Source: Phycisphaerales bacterium
GTDB lineage: Bacteria; Planctomycetota; Phycisphaerae; Phycisphaerales; SM1A02
DNA length: 5,969 nucleotides
Reading direction: 5' to 3'
Assembly (NCBI GenBank): GCA_007125255.1
Contig: SLDM01000139.1
Location: 1 to 5,969 of the forward strand
Of the stretch, positions 1 through 5,815 are shown piece by piece (within the stretch, counting starts at the first letter, position 1; each line of letters starts with the position of its first letter). A model generated the notes under the pieces. That model saw nothing but the letters and a program-made list of their open reading frames with translations, did not search any database and was not told where the DNA came from. The position numbers were made by a program, and so were the translations under genes.

Positions 1-2073
1 CAGCGCGATGACGGCCGTCCAGAGTCCCTTGTCGCGCACCTTCAGCCGGGCATGAATCAATGCCACGAAGACGATGAAGGTGTTCAACGCAAATACTTCC
101 TTGGGGTCCCAGCCCCACGGCCGGCCCCAGGAGTGATCGGCCCAGATTGCGCCCATCACCGTCCCGGCCCACAGCAGGATGAAGGAGAGTTCGACCAGAA
201 TCATCGTCGTCCCGTCGAGCACCTGGCCGACGGAACTCTTCGCGCGGGTGATGATCGGCTGGCCGTCGGGTCCGGTCTGGATCAGGGATGCCGCCCCGCC
301 CATGCGGGCGTACTCGTTGTTGCCGGGCTTGTCGGTAAACCAGCGGACGAAGCGGAACATCAGGTAGAGCGTGCCGGTCACCGCCGCCATGAAGATCAGG
401 CAATAGCTCAGAATGATCACGTTCGTGTGAATGTAGAGCCAGAGGTCGTGGAGCACCGGCATCATGTTGCGGATGTTGGGATCGAGCCCGATCGGCATGT
501 AGTACGCGCACATCAGGGCGACCATCGATGCCGCGGCGCTGCAGATGGCAAAGACGCTCCGCAACGGGAGGCGCCGCACACACAACTCAAGGAGAATCGC
601 CGTGCACCCGCCGAACCACGCGGCGGTCGTGACCGCTTCGAACATGTTGGAGTTCGGCCAGCGGTCGGAAACGTACCAGCGGATGAACAGCGCCGCGGTA
701 TGAAACGCAAAGGCGATGAGGAACATGCCCATGCCGATCCAATGCGCCCCTTGCCAGCGGAAGACCAGCGCCAGCATGAGCGGGATCAGGCACAAGCCGT
801 ACATGATCCACACCCAGGTCATGTTGTACGCCTCGAAGTACCACGTCTCCAGGGGCAGCGGGTTCGTCGTGCCCAGCGCAAGCGTGGCCCCGTGGAAGAG
901 CACCCCGCTGGCAACCAGCGTTGCGCCGAGCGAGGTCATCGTCGGCCAGTTGCGCGAGATTCCGAACAGAATAAAGAGGCCGCAGAAGAGCGTCACACCG
1001 ATCGAGGTCATCCACTTCCAGCCGTCATCGGCTGCCCACGCCCCGGCCCCGTCCGCGTACGCCTCGATCGGCATGATCGACCACGGCCAGCCGGCACGAC
1101 TTCCCTCGCCGGGGTAGAGCTCGGGATTCACCTGCGGCAAAAGCGTCGCCAACCTCTCGGATTGAATGTTCACGCCCTCGGCATCCATGCTCTGCCACGC
1201 GCGTTGGAATCGATCCCACGCATCCAGCAGTTGGTGTTTCAGTGCGACTTCAACGTCCGACAGAACGTGATCGTCCCGATCGATGCTCGCCCGCAGCTCC
1301 TCGAAGGTCAGCCACTGATCCTCGAACCCGCCTCCGGGAGGGGCAATGACGCGGAAGTTGCGCCGCAGAACGCGTTCATCGCTGACGGCCAGCGCGGATT
1401 CAAGTTCGTTGACGAACCGCGCGGTTCGCAGCAGGTCCTGACGCATGGTATCGACCGCCTGGTCGACGAACGGGTCGAGCAGCATCGCGGGCGAGATAAG
1501 TCCTTCATCGAAGAAGTTGTCCAGACGTTGCCGCAACTGCGCGTACGCCTCACTGCGCCGCTCCGGCGTCAGGGAGTCCATGGCGCGCGAACCGGCCGCC
1601 TCGTTGTTCATCAGCGAGCTGCCGCCGGTATGTGTGTCAAACGAACGCTCGAGCGCGTTGATGATGCGCTCCCGCACCTGCACGTTCTTCACGTAGATGA
1701 TCGGCTCATCCTCGTACGCACGCGGGCGCAGCATAAGCTCCATGTACATGAACGGCGAAGAGAAGTGCATGAACGGCGAAGAGAACTCCCGCGACGAATT
1801 CGACCGGCGAGAGGACCTCCCCGCCGAATGCGGTCCGCTCACGAACTGCATCATGCTCCGCGCGTACGATCCGTACGACTTCACCCGGCCATCGGAGTGC
1901 ACCGCAATCCGGCCGAGATGTGAGAAATCGATATCGCGCTGGAAGGCGGCTCGACGCTCTGCACTCGTCAGACGTTCGCCGGACGGATCAGCCACGGCGG
2001 AGGGGGCGAGCCATGCCATGGCCGCCAACACGGACACGAAAAGGCAAATGGTTCGATTCAGGGGCTTCATCAT
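1..2073 (-). CDS. ccsA: Cytochrome c biogenesis protein CcsA (ResC family) with secreted N-terminal domain; 3' end cut by window
   Basis: This is the heme-handling and heme-attaching membrane subunit of System II cytochrome c maturation, the partner of ResB. There are 691 codons without a stop to the window edge. Residues 1-28 look like a signal peptide with an AVA|D cleavage site. Residues 29 to about 350 form a soluble extracytoplasmic domain that includes LGRIAVHSDGRVKSYGSYAR (53-72), similar to the GR-K-P-T-A motif of ResB-CcsA fusions. About nine membrane segments follow from residue 356. Diagnostic motifs are RWYVSDRWPNSNMFEA (to 480), external His549 in WLYIHTNV, the WWD segment WADHSWGRPWGWDPKE (644-659), and membrane His674 in LIHAR. 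By family knowledge a second external histidine should follow about 40 residues later, outside the window. The start at 2073 overlaps the resB stop; a second ATG directly follows (2070-2068). Family assignment is very secure; the role of the N-terminal domain is not known to me. Confidence 0.95.
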   Translation of the reverse strand, partial: MMKPLNRTICLFVSVLAAMAWLAPSAVADPSGERLTSAERRAAFQRDIDFSHLGRIAVHSDGRVKSYGSYARSMMQFVSGPHSAGRSSRRSNSSREFSSPFMHFSSPFMYMELMLRPRAYEDEPIIYVKNVQVRERIINALERSFDTHTGGSSLMNNEAAGSRAMDSLTPERRSEAYAQLRQRLDNFFDEGLISPAMLLDPFVDQAVDTMRQDLLRTARFVNELESALAVSDERVLRRNFRVIAPPGGGFEDQWLTFEELRASIDRDDHVLSDVEVALKHQLLDAWDRFQRAWQSMDAEGVNIQSERLATLLPQVNPELYPGEGSRAGWPWSIMPIEAYADGAGAWAADDGWKWMTSIGVTLFCGLFILFGISRNWPTMTSLGATLVASGVLFHGATLALGTTNPLPLETWYFEAYNMTWVWIMYGLCLIPLMLALVFRWQGAHWIGMGMFLIAFAFHTAALFIRWYVSDRWPNSNMFEAVTTAAWFGGCTAILLELCVRRLPLRSVFAICSAAASMVALMCAYYMPIGLDPNIRNMMPVLHDLWLYIHTNVIILSYCLIFMAAVTGTLYLMFRFVRWFTDKPGNNEYARMGGAASLIQTGPDGQPIITRAKSSVGQVLDGTTMILVELSFILLWAGTVMGAIWADHSWGRPWGWDPKEVFALNTFIVFVALIHARLKVRDKGLWTAVIAL
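1747..1785. repeat. 21-bp-period tandem duplication inside ccsA (FSSPFM-H / FSSPFM-Y)
   Basis: An identical 18-base word, catgaacggcgaagagaa on the plus strand, occurs at 1747-1764 and again at 1768-1785, a period of 21 bases. On the coding strand this gives two adjacent seven-residue units, FSSPFMH (97-103) and FSSPFMY (104-110), in frame. The near-perfect DNA identity, including synonymous positions, points to a recent duplication by replication slippage instead of two selected protein motifs. It lies in the extracytoplasmic N-terminal domain of CcsA. Confidence 0.9.
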
Positions 2074-2085
2074 GATCGGTTCTCC
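2068..2085 (-). promoter_or_regulatory. resB-ccsA translational coupling site
   Basis: The resB stop TGA (2072-2070) overlaps the first ccsA ATG (2073-2071) as ATGA, and a second in-frame ATG (2070-2068) shares its A with the stop codon. A GGAGAA Shine-Dalgarno (2085-2080) lies inside the resB coding end, with GGAG eight bases from the first ATG. An AGGAGAAAG stretch lies slightly further upstream. This arrangement indicates one mRNA and coupled synthesis of the two subunits in fixed proportion. Either ATG could be used; the difference is one residue. Confidence 0.8.
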
Positions 2086-4559
2086 GAACTTTCTCCTGCG
2101 GGCGGCCACTCCGCTTCAAACGCCGGCGCGCCGGCGACGCGGGCCGTTGCCCCACCACTGCCCTGTTCTGCGGCGAGCCGCTGCATCACGGCCTGCTGAC
2201 GACGACGTTTGATGACCGGCTTGACGTAGAACGCGTAGATCATGCCGAACACGGAAATGATCGAACCGGCGAGTTGCGTCCAGACGCCGTTACGGTTTCC
2301 GACGCCGAGAATGGTGAAATTCATTCCCGCCGAACCCGGATCGCCTTCTCCGCGCGGCTCCTCGGGGGGATCCCAGAAAGACTGGAAATACCAGAATCCG
2401 CCGTAACTTCCCGGCCGATTCATACTGATGGTCTGCTGGTTGACCCAGTCGTTCTCCTGGTCATCCCAGAAGCTGACCACACTCGTCCAATCGCGGATAC
2501 TCGATGTTTCGCCGGTGAACCCGCCGATGTGCGAGGTGAGGATGAAGTCGTTGAGGGCAATCGCGGTGGGAAGATCGCGGCGTTCACGAGAGTAGATCAT
2601 TTCGATCACGCGCCCGTCGGGCAGTTCGAACTCCGCCGGACGGAATGGATATCGCCTCAATGCTTCGGTGCGATCGCGGAACGGATAGACGTGAAACGGC
2701 AGCCAGTCGGTTTTCCCGCCGGCCACGTCGGCAGTCACGCGGATGATCGATCGCTGCTGCCGAGCGTCGCGCTGCCGCTGCTCCGGCGGAACGATCACCG
2801 GCCGACGCTCGGACCAGGTGTACGGTGCGAAAGCGAGCAGATCAAGCGTGACGTCCGAGGAGATCTGAATCGGCCGTCCCGAAGTGAACGGCCGCAGGGT
2901 GGGCTGGCCGCTGCCGAGCGCGAGCAGAACGTGCAGGTCATCCGTGCTCGGCCCACCGATGATCGTCACGGGTGCCGGCCGTCGGCCGGGTTTGTAAAGC
3001 ATCTGAATACGATCATCGAATTCGACCGCCCTCTCGTGCATTCCGCCCGACTCGCCGATCGCGAAATCGCGATTCTCGATCGTCTCATCATCAAAGACCC
3101 AGCGCTGGAAAGTCCGGTCGGGCGTGCGGATATGGACAATCGCCACGGAGATCGGCTGCGCCGCACCGAGCTCGAGCTCATCCTGCACCGATTCGATGCG
3201 GTACGAAAAATCAGTTCCCTCGATCGCGATATATTCCTCACCGGCGGTCTCGGCGACATCGACCGTCTTGTCGATGTCATGCTCCGGCAATTGCAGTCGC
3301 AGGCGCGGAGGCCGGAACTCACCGGCCCGGGTGAACTCTTCCTGGTTCTCCACCCAGACGAAGCGCATCTGCCCGCCTTCCACTTCCCGGTTGACCGAAT
3401 CGAATGCGATGAGCTGATACTCCCGGCTCTGACCGCGATTGTTGGCGATCCGGACAGAGACGACCGGGTCGAGCTGATTCCCCCCCGAAGCCCGGCGGGA
3501 TTCCATGAACCCATAGCGGACGTAGCGGTTGACGAAGATGGGAACATCCGGAAGCGGATCGCCCTCCTCCACGGCATGGAGTGGAATGTGCAGGTCGCGG
3601 GCGCGGAAGTTGTCGCTGGTCAGACGACTGGAGTCCGCCCAGACATCGTTCCTCGCCCGAATGTAGTCGTTGTACCGGGGCAGCTTCGGAATCGGCCGCT
3701 GAACCCACTCGCGCTGGCCGCGTTCACGCAGATACAGCGCCGGGGTGTCGACCAGGAAGAACTTCTCCTGCGGCTCAAACTCAAGACCCAGCTCGAGGCG
3801 CTGATCGACCAGGCGCTCGCCGATGGCGTTGATCGCCCGGACCCGCGGCTGCGAAGGATCGTCGGTGAAGATGGCATCTTCGGTGTACTGCGGGAAGTCC
3901 GCCAGGAGCGTCCTCATGAACGGTCCTCCCGGCCCCTGCACGCCGACGAAAACCGCAAAGGTTTTCTCTCCGCGATTCTCGCCGGACAGAATCTCCCAGT
4001 TGGGATCAATGCTCATGATTCGGAAGATGTAGCGGCCATCCTCAGCATCGACCGTCATCGTATTGCCGGGGAGCGCGGGCAATGACGCCGGATCGGCACC
4101 CGGGAGGTTGATCGCGACCGTGCGGCGAATGATCGGCGCTTCACCTTCGAGCTTGGTCCAGAAGTACATGACGCTGCCGACGGCGATCATGATGATTCCG
4201 GTGTGAATCATCCACACGCCGAGGTTGATCAGGTTGAGCGGAATGCGCCGGATGGTGGCGACGACGAGATTGACGCAGATGAACGCGATCAGCAGATTGA
4301 ACGGCCACCAGTGGAACCATTCGAATTCCGTCATCTCGAGCCCGGGCGCCTGGCGGATGTGCACCTGCGTCCAGGGAAGTCCGAAGTTGAGCTCGTGCGC
4401 CCAGTCGTGGTAGTTGATGAAAGTGTGGTGTCCGGGGACCCAGAATCCCGCCGACCCGACGGCCGAGTAGACGAAAAGTATCGTGAGCAGGATGACCCCG
4501 AGCCAGATACTGCTGAAGAAGTCCAGGATGGGACGGAACACACTGGCGGACTGGTTCAT
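2070..4559 (-). CDS. resB: Cytochrome c biogenesis protein ResB (CcsB/Ccs1 family), oversized
   Basis: This is the second core subunit of System II cytochrome c maturation, thought to form with CcsA the channel that delivers heme and holds the apocytochrome. The protein has 829 residues, well above the roughly 400-550 usual for ResB. Membrane segments lie at about 17-34, 86-104, 112-133 and 758-779. Basic RR and KRRR stretches follow segments 2 and 4, fitting cytoplasmic ends and a large extracytoplasmic domain (about 136-757). His120 in MIHTGIIMIAVG of segment 3 sits where the family has a conserved membrane histidine. Near the end, MNRPGSYGGFWYFQSFWDPP (713-732) matches the ResB signature N-P-Y-G-FYQS. 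The loop at 40-85 is rich in His and Trp. I see only one cysteine (Cys95). The start ATG has GAGG five bases upstream (4565-4568). The gene is translationally coupled to ccsA downstream. The middle of the large domain matches nothing I recognise. Confidence 0.94.
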   Translation of the reverse strand: MNQSASVFRPILDFFSSIWLGVILLTILFVYSAVGSAGFWVPGHHTFINYHDWAHELNFGLPWTQVHIRQAPGLEMTEFEWFHWWPFNLLIAFICVNLVVATIRRIPLNLINLGVWMIHTGIIMIAVGSVMYFWTKLEGEAPIIRRTVAINLPGADPASLPALPGNTMTVDAEDGRYIFRIMSIDPNWEILSGENRGEKTFAVFVGVQGPGGPFMRTLLADFPQYTEDAIFTDDPSQPRVRAINAIGERLVDQRLELGLEFEPQEKFFLVDTPALYLRERGQREWVQRPIPKLPRYNDYIRARNDVWADSSRLTSDNFRARDLHIPLHAVEEGDPLPDVPIFVNRYVRYGFMESRRASGGNQLDPVVSVRIANNRGQSREYQLIAFDSVNREVEGGQMRFVWVENQEEFTRAGEFRPPRLRLQLPEHDIDKTVDVAETAGEEYIAIEGTDFSYRIESVQDELELGAAQPISVAIVHIRTPDRTFQRWVFDDETIENRDFAIGESGGMHERAVEFDDRIQMLYKPGRRPAPVTIIGGPSTDDLHVLLALGSGQPTLRPFTSGRPIQISSDVTLDLLAFAPYTWSERRPVIVPPEQRQRDARQQRSIIRVTADVAGGKTDWLPFHVYPFRDRTEALRRYPFRPAEFELPDGRVIEMIYSRERRDLPTAIALNDFILTSHIGGFTGETSSIRDWTSVVSFWDDQENDWVNQQTISMNRPGSYGGFWYFQSFWDPPEEPRGEGDPGSAGMNFTILGVGNRNGVWTQLAGSIISVFGMIYAFYVKPVIKRRRQQAVMQRLAAEQGSGGATARVAGAPAFEAEWPPAGESSENRS

Positions 4560-4601
4560 CGTGGCCTCGTACGTAGCTTGAGAATCCGATGCATGACGCC
4601 T

Positions 4602-4643
4602 GATCGTTCGGATCTGGTCATTCGGACGTGATCATTCGGAACG
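4602..4643 (-). repeat. Three 14-bp-period direct repeats upstream of resB (TCCGAAYGAYC)
   Basis: Plus-strand words gatcgttcgga (4602-4612), ggtcattcgga (4616-4626) and gatcattcgga (4630-4640) are spaced exactly 14 bases apart. On the resB sense strand they read TCCGAAYGAYC three times, about 43-81 bases before the resB start codon. The regular spacing suggests either a multi-site operator or a simple short tandem expansion. Fourteen bases is not a whole helical turn, so neighbouring sites would face different sides of the DNA. No known regulator consensus is recognised. Confidence 0.7.
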
Positions 4644-4796
4644 GTGCAATCAATGATCCCGCGAAGTGAAGAAGAGAAATGGTGCCAACCGGGGAGAGAA
4701 AAACAAACAACGAACCCCGCCACGCTTCCCCTCACTCTACCTGCTCTCTCTGGCCCGCCACACTGGCCGCTCCGGCAATCCTACGCCAGCTCAGCG

Positions 4797-4836
4797 GATC
4801 GATCGATCACCATCGCGGGATCCTGTGAAAATTTTC
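4797..4836. repeat. Clustered short palindromes GATCGATCGATC and GAAAATTTTC
   Basis: Three adjoining GATC units form a 12-base palindrome at 4797-4808. A GGATCC lies at 4818-4823, and an AT-rich perfect 10-base palindrome GAAAATTTTC is at 4827-4836. The last is the most AT-rich spot in an otherwise GC-rich spacer. Short palindromes of this size can occur by chance. They are recorded as possible protein-binding or methylation sites only. Confidence 0.4.
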
Positions 4837-4887
4837 CCAAGCCCACCGTCGCTCTCTCTCCCTTCGGCCGGAACCCACGCCCGCTTT

Positions 4888-4909
4888 GCACCGTCCGACC
4901 GAACGGTGC
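4888..4909. repeat. Inverted repeat GCACCGT-N8-ACGGTGC
   Basis: The arms 4888-4894 and 4903-4909 are perfect 7-base reverse complements around an 8-base loop, ccgaccga. There is no T-run on either side, so it is not a typical intrinsic terminator. The word gaacggtgc in the right arm also occurs at 4640-4648 beside the resB repeats. It is a possible operator or RNA hairpin with no known function. Confidence 0.45.
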
Positions 4910-5043
4910 CGGCACGGAATGAACCGATCCGCCTGGGTATCACATCGGCGCCCAACGATGGTTATCTGACCTTCGCGGCGGTCGTCCGACCCGGCGAAAT
5001 GGACGGCCGGTACAGCCGCCCGGCCAATGAACCGATGAGCCCG

Positions 5044-5061
5044 GTGGGCCGCGCGGCCCAC
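5044..5061. repeat. Perfect 18-bp palindrome GTGGGCCGCGCGGCCCAC
   Basis: All nine base pairs of the dyad match, with no spacer, so the site is symmetric as DNA. It lies about 50 bases upstream of the putative -35 element of the DUF1573 gene, a common place for an activator site. High GC raises the chance background, but nine perfect pairs are still notable. As RNA it could form only a shorter stem, since the centre must loop. Confidence 0.6.
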
Positions 5062-5084
5062 GGACCACGACCCACGGGCCACGA
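5057..5084. repeat. 14-bp tandem repeat, two copies
   Basis: The words cccacggaccacga (5057-5070) and cccacgggccacga (5071-5084) adjoin directly and differ at one base. The first copy shares its first five bases with the right arm of the 18-bp palindrome. Each copy also contains CCACG/CCACGA sub-repeats. The period equals that of the repeats near resB, but the sequence is different. Confidence 0.65.
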
Positions 5085-5091
5085 CCGGTTC

Positions 5092-5114
5092 CGGTCCCCC
5101 TTCGGGGGTGACCG
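5092..5114 (+). repeat. UUCG-type hairpin overlapping the putative -35 element
   Basis: CCCC (5097-5100) pairs with GGGG (5105-5108) around a ttcg tetraloop closed by C-G. After a small internal loop, CGGT (5092-5095) pairs with ACCG (5111-5114). No T-run follows, and no plus-strand gene lies upstream to terminate. The right arm covers the proposed -35 hexamer, so it may be a DNA dyad recognised by a regulator, or of no importance. Confidence 0.45.
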
Positions 5115-5137
5115 CCGAGGCCGGTCTTGCCTATAGT
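5108..5137 (+). promoter_or_regulatory. Candidate sigma70 promoter for the DUF1573 gene
   Basis: A -10-like TATAGT (5132-5137) lies 18 bases after a weak -35-like GTGACC (5108-5113). Transcription would begin near 5144, giving a leader of about 17 bases that contains the AAGGAG Shine-Dalgarno. The -10 stands out in a GC-rich setting. The -35 is poor, so an activator may help, which would fit the palindrome and tandem repeats directly upstream. Confidence 0.45.
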
Positions 5138-5160
5138 GTGCGGTCTTCAAGGAGCCTGGA

Positions 5161-5739
5161 ATGTCCCGAAAGAAGAGTCGTTCGCAACGAAAGAAGCGCA
5201 AAGTCGCCCAATCCCAGGAGATGCCGGCGCGGCAGTACTCCGGCCTGACCCTCTGGGGACTGGTCATTGTCGGCATCGCCCTCGCCGCCTTCGCGATCGG
5301 CCCCTTCATCCACTTTGACCTTGCCCGGCAGCAGCAGGCCGACGAAACCGATCCGACCCGCAACACGGTCGCGGCTCGCGGCGCTGACGGCGAAGAGTTG
5401 CCGCTGGATTCCGGCGAGCCCCCACTCCAGTTCCAGCCGTCCTGGATCGACTTCGGACCGGTCGATCCCAACACGATGCACGAAACGACCGCGACGGTGA
5501 CGAACACCGGTGATCGCGCGCTGCAGATTCTGCGGGCGGGCGCGAGCTGCCCCTGCACCGAGATCGGCCTGCCCGCCCGGCGCCGCCTGGATCCCGGGGA
5601 AAGCATGAACATACACGTCAAGATGGACAGCGAGGCGCGCCCCGGCCTGAAGACCGTCAACGGACGGATCTTTGTCGCCGGCTACGAGTCGCCTGCCGAG
5701 TTCTCCGTCTCGGTTGATGTCGCGGACCCCGACAGCTGA
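5161..5739 (+). CDS. Membrane-anchored DUF1573 domain protein with exported CxC
   Basis: This 192-residue protein has a very basic N-terminus (MSRKKSRSQRKKRK), one membrane segment at about 29-50, and an exported C-terminal part. Residues about 95-187 form an immunoglobulin-like DUF1573 domain: WIDFGPVD, then TATVTNTGDRALQI, GASCPCTE, and LDPGES-N-V-MDSEARPG. The family usually has SCGCT; here Gly is replaced by Pro, giving Cys130-Pro-Cys132. The function of DUF1573 is not established. The two cysteines could bind metal or form a disulfide, but this is inference. The start is well supported: AAGGAG at 5149-5154 with a six-base spacer. The gene is divergent from resB-ccsA across the repeat-rich spacer, so shared regulation is possible but not shown. 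The Lys/Arg-rich start with no lipobox argues for an uncleaved signal anchor instead of a lipoprotein. Confidence 0.9.
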   Translation: MSRKKSRSQRKKRKVAQSQEMPARQYSGLTLWGLVIVGIALAAFAIGPFIHFDLARQQQADETDPTRNTVAARGADGEELPLDSGEPPLQFQPSWIDFGPVDPNTMHETTATVTNTGDRALQILRAGASCPCTEIGLPARRRLDPGESMNIHVKMDSEARPGLKTVNGRIFVAGYESPAEFSVSVDVADPDS

Positions 5740-5775
5740 ACAATCGGGAAAAACGAATCCCACCAACGGCCTTCC

Positions 5776-5811
5776 CATCCGGTACAGTGCTCGCGAAAGC
5801 TGAACCGGATG
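5776..5811 (+). promoter_or_regulatory. Inverted repeat CATCCGGT-N20-ACCGGATG before the last gene
   Basis: The arms 5776-5783 and 5804-5811 are perfect 8-base reverse complements 20 bases apart, ending five bases before the start codon at 5816. A -10-like TACAGT (5783-5788) overlaps the left arm, though no good -35 is visible. The dyad could be an operator, or an RNA stem that limits ribosome access, since no clear Shine-Dalgarno is present. I see no intrinsic terminator between the two plus-strand genes. Confidence 0.4.
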
Positions 5812-5815
5812 CCCC

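Larger units (their letters stand above)
4560..5160. other. Divergent intergenic region between resB and the DUF1573 gene
   Basis: About 600 bases without a convincing gene separate two divergent units. Reading frames of 60-150 codons exist on both strands, but their translations are low-complexity, Arg/Pro-rich and match no family. The region holds direct repeats next to resB, a purine-rich stretch (about 4664-4720), several palindromes and hairpins, and a compact repeat block before the plus-strand promoter. An exact 11-base word, aatgaaccgat, appears at 4918-4928 and 5026-5036. I could not find a convincing sigma70 promoter for resB. The only sigma54-like trace on the minus strand, TTGGCAC, lacks the matching -12 GC element. 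A small regulatory RNA cannot be excluded. Confidence 0.7.

Noticed and set aside
52..1923. Long plus-strand open frame (623 codons) opposite ccsA
   Set aside because: It is antisense to a gene with unmistakable CcsA motifs. Its translation is Arg/His/Pro-rich with no membrane segments or family motifs, as expected from the shadow of a high-GC gene.
2274..4085. Long plus-strand open frame (603 codons) opposite resB
   Set aside because: It is antisense to ResB, whose membrane segments and signatures are clear. The plus-strand translation is rich in Arg, Asp and His and resembles no protein family.
4685..4705. Sigma54-like TTGGCAC on the minus strand upstream of resB
   Set aside because: The -24-like half is present, but the required GC at the -12 position with correct spacing is missing (CTCTT instead of TTGCW).
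4666..5136. Plus-strand frame of 156 codons in the intergenic spacer, and a 91-codon minus-strand frame at 4807-5082
   Set aside because: Both run through the palindrome and tandem-repeat block or the promoter area. They are low-complexity, basic and Pro-rich, lack convincing ribosome sites, and overlap each other.
5740..5775. Possible terminator after the DUF1573 gene (cgggaaaaacgaatccc)
   Set aside because: Only about four base pairs could form, with an A-rich loop and no following T-run. This is too weak to call.
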